From: Thermoproteota archaeon | GTDB lineage: Archaea; Korarchaeota; Korarchaeia; Korarchaeales; Korarchaeaceae | Length of the DNA stretch: 5,934 bases | NCBI GenBank assembly: GCA_003661365.1 | Contig: QMVZ01000102.1 | Coordinates: forward strand, 1-5,934 | Reading direction: 5' to 3' | Part shown: one piece after another, positions 1 through 4,210 of the stretch | Position numbering within the stretch: position 1 is the stretch's first letter | Layout: each line of letters begins with the position of its first letter | The notes under the pieces: generated by a model | Seen by the model: only the letters and a program-made list of their open reading frames with translations | Told to the model about the DNA's origin: nothing | The model's database searches: none | Program-made: the position numbers and the translations under genes

Positions 1-186
1 AAGGTTAAGACCCTAGTTATGGTAGGGGCTGACGACAAGGTAACGCCTCCTTCTTGGAGTGAGGAAATTCACAGGCTCTTACCAAATTCTAAGCTCGTTG
101 TGATAGAAGAAGCCGGTCATCTCGTCCTTTATGAGAAGCCAGAAGTAGTTAACAGGAAAATAGAGGAGTTTGTTAAGTCTTTATAA
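1..186 (+). CDS. alpha/beta hydrolase, C-terminal end (partial)
   Basis: The reading frame is open from the first base and ends at TAA 184-186, giving 61 residues of a protein whose start lies outside the window. It carries the last two catalytic elements of an alpha/beta hydrolase. VMVGADDKVTP (residues 6-16) is the strand plus GxxD turn that holds the catalytic acid, probably Asp12. IEEAGHLVLYEKPE (35-48) carries the catalytic His40, and the chain ends in the usual terminal helix. The nucleophile elbow with its serine is upstream and not visible, so the substrate cannot be named; esterase, lipase or peptidase-like members all fit. The next gene starts 70 bases downstream with its own ribosome binding site, so the hydrolase probably ends its unit or is loosely followed by it. 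The family call is firm; the specific function is unknown. Confidence 0.85.
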   Translation, partial: KVKTLVMVGADDKVTPPSWSEEIHRLLPNSKLVVIEEAGHLVLYEKPEVVNRKIEEFVKSL

Positions 187-256
187 TGAATAATGCGCTA
201 ATTCACAGCTGTAAAAAAATAGAGGGGATTTTAAGGAGCCATTTGGGGGAAGCAAT

Positions 257-574
257 ATGTCAGACGATTTCGAGGTTGAGGTTAAGAAGTTTGAGGCGAG
301 ATTTGAGAGATTTATGGATAAGGAGAAGGATTTCACTCAAGCCCTTGAGAAGTGTGTCAGGGAGCTGAAGGAAATTTGCAGTGAGCTAAATAAGATGAGA
401 GCCGAAGCTAGCCAAAGTGAACAAAAAATTGTCGAGCTAAGGCTGAGGGTTCTGAAGGCTCTCAACAACATTTTCTTGAAAGAATCGGAGGTAGAACATG
501 AAAAGAGCCATCTGCTTGAATCATATGGCCTCCTTCTCCTTGCATTAGAAGAATCATTTAAGCTAAAGCAATAG
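257..574 (+). CDS. small coiled-coil protein of unknown function
   Basis: This frame encodes 105 residues that I do not recognise as a named family. It is almost entirely charged and helical, with Glu, Lys, Arg and Leu in heptad-like spacing from about residue 5 to 90. It has no signal peptide, no membrane segment and no glycine-rich loop. A single pair of cysteines (about residues 33 and 41) lies in the helix and does not look like a metal site. The C-terminal part, around LLESYGLLLLALEESF, is more hydrophobic and could be a dimerisation helix. The start ATG 257 is supported by GGGGGA at 245-250, six bases upstream. An A-rich box at 211-220 could be a promoter element. A perfect hairpin follows the stop at 576-592. 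Long coiled-coil content and the absence of domains fit a structural or adaptor role, but that is only inference. Confidence 0.7.
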   Translation: MSDDFEVEVKKFEARFERFMDKEKDFTQALEKCVRELKEICSELNKMRAEASQSEQKIVELRLRVLKALNNIFLKESEVEHEKSHLLESYGLLLLALEESFKLKQ

Positions 575-575
575 C

Positions 576-592
576 TTGCTTTGGGTAAGCAA
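576..592 (+). terminator. hairpin after the coiled-coil gene, possible terminator
   Basis: TTGCTT (576-581) and AAGCAA (587-592) form a perfect six-base-pair stem with a five-base TGGGT loop, two bases after the stop codon. A loosely T-rich tract follows at about 598-613. The stem is AT-rich and the T tract is interrupted. Archaeal termination depends mainly on T tracts rather than on hairpins, so the role as a terminator is tentative. Confidence 0.35.
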
Positions 593-686
593 CTGCCTAT
601 TTTCGCTATTTCCACTTCCCTAGACCTGAAAATCATGCTTTACAATCCTTTGCTCTGATATTTCATTGGAATTAATGAATGTAAGT

Positions 687-739
687 AAATTTAAATGGAC
701 TGAAATGCAATCTCAAACGATTCAGAAGAGGGCAGTGAT
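687..739 (+). promoter_or_regulatory. promoter and Shine-Dalgarno element of cooT
   Basis: TTTAAA at 690-695, inside AAATTTAAAT, is a good archaeal TATA box. A start about 26 bases downstream would fall near 718 and leave a leader of about 27 bases. That leader contains GGCAGTGAT at 731-739, a near match to GGAGGTGAT, five bases before ATG 745. The spacing of all three elements agrees with an archaeal promoter for a cooT-cooC unit. Nothing else of note was seen in the gap 575-744 apart from the hairpin listed separately. Confidence 0.5.
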
Positions 740-744
740 TTTGA

Positions 745-942
745 ATGTGCTTGCTCAAGGCTTATGTCGAAAAGGATGGGAAGAGAAGGCTTGTAGCTAA
801 AGATGTTGCGCTTATATACGCCAAGAACGGGGAGTTTAGGCTCAAGAATTTGAAGGATATGGAAGAAATAGTTCTCGAGAATGTTAGGCTCTCCACGCTG
901 GATGCCCTTAATTCCATTGTAATCTTTGAGAAGGAGACTTGA
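745..942 (+). CDS. cooT: CooT-family nickel-binding protein
   Basis: This 65-residue protein matches the small CooT family in length and layout. Met1-Cys2 is directly at the start; in Rhodospirillum rubrum CooT the second residue is the cysteine that binds Ni(II) at the dimer interface. The rest alternates short beta strands: a first strand LLKAYVEKDG, the turn RRLVAKDVALIYAKNGEFRL (about 15-34), the LKDMEEIVLENVRLS region, and a last strand NSIVIFEK. Family members take part in nickel handling for CO dehydrogenase maturation, and are also found in archaea without a complete coo operon. Here the gene lies 45 bases before a CooC-type ATPase on the same strand, which strongly supports the assignment. 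ATG 745 is the right start because only it places Cys at position 2, and because GGCAGTGAT is correctly spaced upstream. The exact client enzyme is not visible in the window. Confidence 0.82.
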   Translation: MCLLKAYVEKDGKRRLVAKDVALIYAKNGEFRLKNLKDMEEIVLENVRLSTLDALNSIVIFEKET

Positions 943-946
943 GATC

Positions 947-958
947 ATATTAAATACC
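947..958 (+). promoter_or_regulatory. weak TATA-like box between cooT and cooC
   Basis: ATATTAAATACC, between the cooT stop and the cooC start, resembles an archaeal TATA box (core TTAAATA 950-956). A transcript starting about 26 bases downstream would begin close to 979, just before ATG 988. It could give cooC some transcription independent of cooT, but AT-rich gaps often look like this. Confidence 0.25.
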
Positions 959-987
959 ATTTGCTTGAAGGTACAATGGAGGTTAAA

Positions 988-1749
988 ATGAGGATAATGA
1001 TTTGTGGGAAGGGTGGAACAGGAAAATCTGCTCTATCAGTGTTAATCGCGCGTCTCCTTTCCGAGAAGTACAAGGTTTACCTCATTGATTCAGATGAGTC
1101 AAACGAGCTTCTCCCGAAACTGCTTGGAACAAATCCTCCAAGGCCTTTAGCAGAATACCTCGGTGGGAAGAAAAAAATATTCAAGATCGGAGAGATAAAC
1201 ATAGTAAAAGCCTTGGAAACTGCTAGTGGTGGGATAAAACCCAGTGGTATTCCAGAAAAGTACATTTCAAGATCCCCTGAGGGAATTGGACTGTTAACAA
1301 TAGGAAAAGTCAGGAAGCTTGGGGAAGGTTGTGCCTGCCCCTTCAACTTTCTAACGAAGGTTTTCCTAAAGAACCTCAGCCTAGACCAGGGAGAAATAGT
1401 TCTAGTGGACACAGATGCTGGTATAGAGCACATCGGAAGGGGGGTAGAGGAGGGGTCCGATGGAGTTCTGGCCGTTGCAGATCCTACCGTAGAATCACTA
1501 ACTTTGGCGATGATCCTTAAGGACAACTGCGAGGCTGGAAATAAGGATTTCTGGCTCGTTTTAAATAAAGTAACTCCAGAGATCTCAGAAATCTTAAGGA
1601 AAACAGCTGAAAAAATGGGTCTTGAAATTACTGGTACCATCAGGTATGATCCCGATATCTTCAGATCTTCTCTTGAGGGAAAGATGCTTCAAGCTGGAGA
1701 CGCATTAGAAGATGTCAAACTTTTGTTGAAGCACATGAACCTTCTTTGA
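988..1749 (+). CDS. cooC: CooC-type nickel-insertion ATPase (P-loop, MinD/ParA-like)
   Basis: This 253-residue cytoplasmic ATPase belongs to the SIMIBI P-loop class. A deviant Walker A, GKGGTGKS, spans residues 7-14, with the signature lysine Lys8 and Lys13. The switch-like DSDESNELL follows near residue 40. GCACP (Cys115, Cys117) is the CxC motif by which CooC dimers bind nickel. DTDAGIEHIGRG (141-152) is the characteristic Walker B/EH block of CooC proteins. In known systems, ATP hydrolysis by CooC drives Ni insertion into the C-cluster of CO dehydrogenase. In-frame starts exist at TTG 961, ATG 976, ATG 988 and ATG 997. I chose ATG 988 because GGAGGT at 978-983 is four bases upstream, and because MRIMICGKGG puts the P-loop at residue 7, as in relatives. 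All motifs are intact. With cooT upstream it forms a metal-loading pair; the client enzyme is outside the window. Other CooC paralogues may serve acetyl-CoA synthase. Confidence 0.9.
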   Translation: MRIMICGKGGTGKSALSVLIARLLSEKYKVYLIDSDESNELLPKLLGTNPPRPLAEYLGGKKKIFKIGEINIVKALETASGGIKPSGIPEKYISRSPEGIGLLTIGKVRKLGEGCACPFNFLTKVFLKNLSLDQGEIVLVDTDAGIEHIGRGVEEGSDGVLAVADPTVESLTLAMILKDNCEAGNKDFWLVLNKVTPEISEILRKTAEKMGLEITGTIRYDPDIFRSSLEGKMLQAGDALEDVKLLLKHMNLL

Positions 1750-1855
1750 TGGCTGCTTAGTTTTAGCTAGTTTAGCTCTTACGATAGCTTAAGAAAAGTT
1801 TCTAATAGGTCGTGATGAACCCTTAATCGCCTTTGAAGGGCTTAACACCTCGTTT
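1750..1855. other. convergent intergenic gap with T-rich tract
   Basis: This 106-base gap separates the ends of cooC (plus) and the NADH dehydrogenase gene (minus). T-rich sequence at about 1759-1779, containing a repeated TTTAGCTAG / TTTAGCT, could terminate cooC transcription in archaeal fashion. GCCTT (1829-1833) and AGGGC (1837-1841) can form a short hairpin with one G-T pair between the two gene ends. A C-box-like GTGATGA at 1812-1818 has no matching D box, so I do not call an RNA gene. Confidence 0.3.
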
Positions 1856-2985
1856 TTAAGTGTGCGCTAAAAGCAGATCGTCCAGCTCTTTCATGAACTT
1901 CTTCTCTATCCTCTTCTTAAGCCAGTACGGGAGTCTCCCCACATATGAGATCTTCTGCCCGTACGACAATGACGGCTACTCCTCCACCCAAAGAAACCAA
2001 ACACTTGGGGTTATCCGTGCTGAACCTTATCTTATGGGGCTTTGGATCCAAGCCCTTGAGATCTCTCCATATGTTCTCCGCTATGGTCTCCCTTTGAAAC
2101 ATCGCCTCTTCGGCCATCTTTGAGGCCCACCTCCCTCCTATCTTTAGGTGAATGCAGTCTCCTGCTGCGTATATGCCCTTTGCATCGGGTACCCTTAGAC
2201 AATTGTCCACTGCTAGAAATCTCGCTCTCCTATACTTTCTCCGGGGGCATTCACAGGGCTTGGAGGAATCACTCCAGCAGTCCAAGCCGCTGCGGAGAAC
2301 TCAATCCTTTCCCCATCCTCGAGAACAGCTAGGCCCTCTTCTATCTCCTTTACTCCCCGGCCAAGTAGGAACTTAACTCCCCTCTTCTCCAGGAAATGCC
2401 TAGCTTTCTCCCCCGCAGACCTGTTGTTCATGCAAGGAGCTGGTCTTTGGAGCTTCTCCACTATGATGATATCCAACTCCTTTCCTGAATTGATAGCGAA
2501 GTCTACTACTTCTCCAGCCACCTCAACCCCAGTTAGGCCTGCTCCTACTATTAACACAGTACCTGAAGCTTTCTCAAGCTGCTCCCTAAATTTCATGGTG
2601 TCCCAGATCCTATAAGTAGTCGAGGCATTTGACGGAAGCTCGCTAGGGGTCCAGGGTTCAGCACCAAGGCAAACAGCTAGATAATCGTACTTAAGCCTCT
2701 CACCTTCTTCTAGAACTATCTCCTTCGAATCAGGGGTTATTTTTTCAGCTTTTGCCCTGACGAATTCTATTCCAAGGGAGCGGAGAGGCGCTTTAAGGTC
2801 TCTTGATATTTGTTGAGGTTTAACCTTATCTGATACGAGTTCTGGAGCAGAAGGAAGGTATTCGAAAATTCCGCTCTTTGAGACAAAAGTAACATCAAGC
2901 TGACTCAAGAGATGGCGATTAATGAGTCCTTTGAGGCTCCCATGCCAGTAAAGCCTGTTCCTAGGACGATAAGATGCTTCCTCAT
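1856..2985 (-). pseudogene. type II NADH dehydrogenase (FAD-dependent), broken by three frameshifts
   Basis: The gene runs from ATG at 2985-2983 to TAA at 1858-1856, but no single frame covers it. The start is set by GGGGTGA (2991-2997) five bases upstream and by MRKHLIVLGTGFTGMGA, the FAD-binding GxGxxG. Near 2935 the frame shifts (one base missing) to LKGLINRHLLSQLDVTFVSK and on through the NADH-binding VLIVGAGLTGVEVAGE to AAWTAGVIPP. Near 2245, at a run of five C, one base is again missing; the next frame gives FLAVDNCLRVPDAKGIYAAG with the second FAD motif AAGDC. Near 1960 one base is extra, and a third shift yields the C-terminal GRLPYWLKKRIEKKFMKEL, an amphipathic membrane-anchoring end. 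Correcting the three indels makes 377 codons exactly, about 376 residues, normal for this family. Such enzymes pass electrons from NADH to quinone; a related sulfide:quinone-type oxidoreductase cannot be excluded. The product is broken unless the indels are sequencing errors. Confidence 0.8.
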
Positions 2986-2990
2986 CGATG

Positions 2991-2997
2991 TCACCCC
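2991..2997 (-). promoter_or_regulatory. Shine-Dalgarno element that sets the NADH dehydrogenase start
   Basis: On the minus strand GGGGTGA lies exactly five bases before ATG 2985. It decides in favour of this start over the longer open frame beginning at 3019, whose N-terminal residues do not resemble a dinucleotide-binding fold. The AT-rich stretches at 3009-3015 and 3020-3029 could hold the TATA box, but neither is convincing. Confidence 0.6.
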
Positions 2998-2999
2998 GC

Positions 3000-3279
3000 A
3001 TGGGAGAGTTAAAAATCATAACTTATTGTCCATCCAGTGACGGTCGGCAACCCACCTCTAGAAAGCAGGGACCCGAACATTTGGTTGTTGTTCAAGAAGC
3101 TAAGAATATCACCTCACAGAGCATAAGTTACATCATCAAATGAGAAAAGGTGTTATTAGGGAACTTCTTGTAAGGTTGATTGGAAGAATTAAAGATTAGA
3201 GCTTATTCAGTAAGAGAATTAGGGAGAACCTATTGCCCTATCAGCAAGAATTGAACGTAAAGAAAAAGATGGGTCATGA
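3000..3279 (+). pseudogene. degraded small reading frame, possible helix-turn-helix regulator
   Basis: Four overlapping frame pieces read as one damaged protein of about 93 residues. Piece one, ATG 3000 to TGA 3143, ends with AKNITSQSISYIIK. Piece two starts at the ATGA overlap (3140) with RKGVIRELLVRLI. One extra base near 3182 leads to EELKIRAYSVRELGRTYCPI. Another extra base near 3243 leads to ARIERKEKDGS, which stops at TGA 3277-3279. Joined, the middle looks like a recognition helix followed by a basic turn, as in archaeal regulators with the pattern (V/I)SxYLKGKRG. CPIS near the end could be the remnant of a CxxC tail. The final TGA overlaps the kinase's presumed original ATG 3276 by ATGA, as expected for an operon. 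The N-terminal third is not recognisable, and ATG 3000 is only 15 bases from the divergent start at 2985. This is pattern recognition, not proof; it could be non-coding. Confidence 0.3.
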
Positions 3280-3295
3280 ATAGAATCTTGATGTC

Positions 3296-4108
3296 GTGAC
3301 TATGGGGGCTGCAGCAGTAGATCTCGTAGCAGTAACTCTGACCAGGTTGGGGTGTAAAGTTGGATTCATTGGAAAGCTAAGAAACGATCGTTTTGGGAAG
3401 ATGCTCCTTGAGGACTTTGAAAGAAAAGGGGTAGATGTGAGCAGGGTAATAGTGGTAGAATCTGCGAGATCAGCGTCCACATTCATAGCTGTAGACAGAG
3501 AAGGGAATGGAGTGATCTATTCGCTAGGAGGAAAGGCCCTCGTTGAATCGCCTGAGGAATTGGATCTATCATACATCACCAGATCCAAAATAACATATGT
3601 TGGGGAGGCTTACCCCTCGGTGGTGATAGAACCCCTTTCCTCAGCTAGAAGAATGGGTATATTCATAATCTACAATTTAGGCGTGAATTTCACCCTCTTT
3701 GGAAAAGAAGCCCTCAAGTTGGCTAAGATAAGTGATTTGGTTGTTATGAGTTCAAGGGAGCTTTCTCTCTTGGACATTAATGTGGAAAGGGCAGCTAGGT
3801 CAATCCTTAAGGAAGGTCCGAAGGCCGTCATCATAACAACGGGGCGAGAGGGCTCAATGCTCATTGAGGAGCATGGTACGAAAGTGGTTCCAGCATACAA
3901 GGCGAGAGTGGTAGATACCACAGGAGCTGGAGATGCTTTCACAGCTGGAGTTATCTTTGGATTGCTAAAAGGTTGGGATCTACTAACGTGTATAAAGTTT
4001 GGAAGCGCGGTTGCCGCGATTAAAGTGGGCAGCTTTGGTGCCAGATGCGGACTTCCAACCGAGAGAGAGTTTACTGATTTCTTATCCAGACATCAAGGGT
4101 CGGGCTGA
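3296..4108 (+). CDS. PfkB-family carbohydrate kinase, N-terminally damaged
   Basis: The longest clean frame gives 270 residues from GTG 3296 (or 268 from ATG 3302) to TGA 4106-4108. DTTGAGDAFTAG (207-218 from the GTG) is the PfkB signature 2: anion hole plus catalytic base Asp213. LTRLGCKVGFIGKLRNDRFG near residues 17-36 and the C-terminal NTP-binding helices are also typical. Family members phosphorylate sugars or nucleosides. Two defects are visible. The natural N-terminus MNRxLDVVTMGAAAVDLV seems to begin at ATG 3276 in another frame, one base short near 3284. Also AAAVDLV joins directly to AVTLTRLG, whereas relatives have about 30 residues between them, carrying the lid and the GGxxAN substrate-binding motif. 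The result is about 277 rather than about 300 residues and is probably inactive or altered. ATG 3276 overlaps the preceding damaged frame by ATGA, pointing to a former operon. The substrate cannot be predicted. Confidence 0.75.
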   Translation: MTMGAAAVDLVAVTLTRLGCKVGFIGKLRNDRFGKMLLEDFERKGVDVSRVIVVESARSASTFIAVDREGNGVIYSLGGKALVESPEELDLSYITRSKITYVGEAYPSVVIEPLSSARRMGIFIIYNLGVNFTLFGKEALKLAKISDLVVMSSRELSLLDINVERAARSILKEGPKAVIITTGREGSMLIEEHGTKVVPAYKARVVDTTGAGDAFTAGVIFGLLKGWDLLTCIKFGSAVAAIKVGSFGARCGLPTEREFTDFLSRHQGSG

Positions 4109-4210
4109 TACTCAAAGGCTCCCTCTCGTTAATGTTTTTGGCAATCAAAGGACCCTATCATTCCAGCGGAAAACGGAAATCTTATCAGCATTAGATTGTT
4201 TAGTCTATGG
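4109..4210 (+). promoter_or_regulatory. gap before the phosphoesterase, possible leaderless promoter
   Basis: This 102-base gap contains GGAAATCTTATC (4175-4186), a weak purine-rich plus TATA-like element whose core lies about 26-28 bases before ATG 4211. No Shine-Dalgarno sequence precedes that ATG. Together this fits leaderless transcription starting at or next to the start codon. GTTTTT at 4133-4138 may help end kinase transcription. Confidence 0.3.

Noticed and set aside
186..368. Plus-strand open frame overlapping the coiled-coil gene start
   Set aside because: It is out of frame with the better-supported gene at 257, is Arg-rich in a way typical of shadow frames, and has no ribosome binding site.
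1077..1640. Long open frame on the minus strand opposite cooC
   Set aside because: It lies wholly inside the confident cooC gene, has no recognisable domain and no ribosome binding site; it reflects codon bias of the sense gene.
1812..1850. Possible C/D box small RNA starting with GTGATGA
   Set aside because: No CTGA D box or D'/C' pair lies at a suitable distance downstream, and the gap is only the end region between convergent genes.
2120..2376. Plus-strand open frames overlapping the dehydrogenase
   Set aside because: They are antisense to the NADH dehydrogenase segments that carry the conserved WTAGV and AAGDC motifs; their composition is not protein-like.
1950..2945. Programmed frameshifting in the dehydrogenase
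   Set aside because: Three shifts of mixed direction, without slippery heptamers or downstream structures at each site, are not compatible with programmed recoding.
3670..3942. Minus-strand open frame opposite the kinase
   Set aside because: It is fully antisense to the conserved DTTGAGD part of the kinase and has no protein-like motif.
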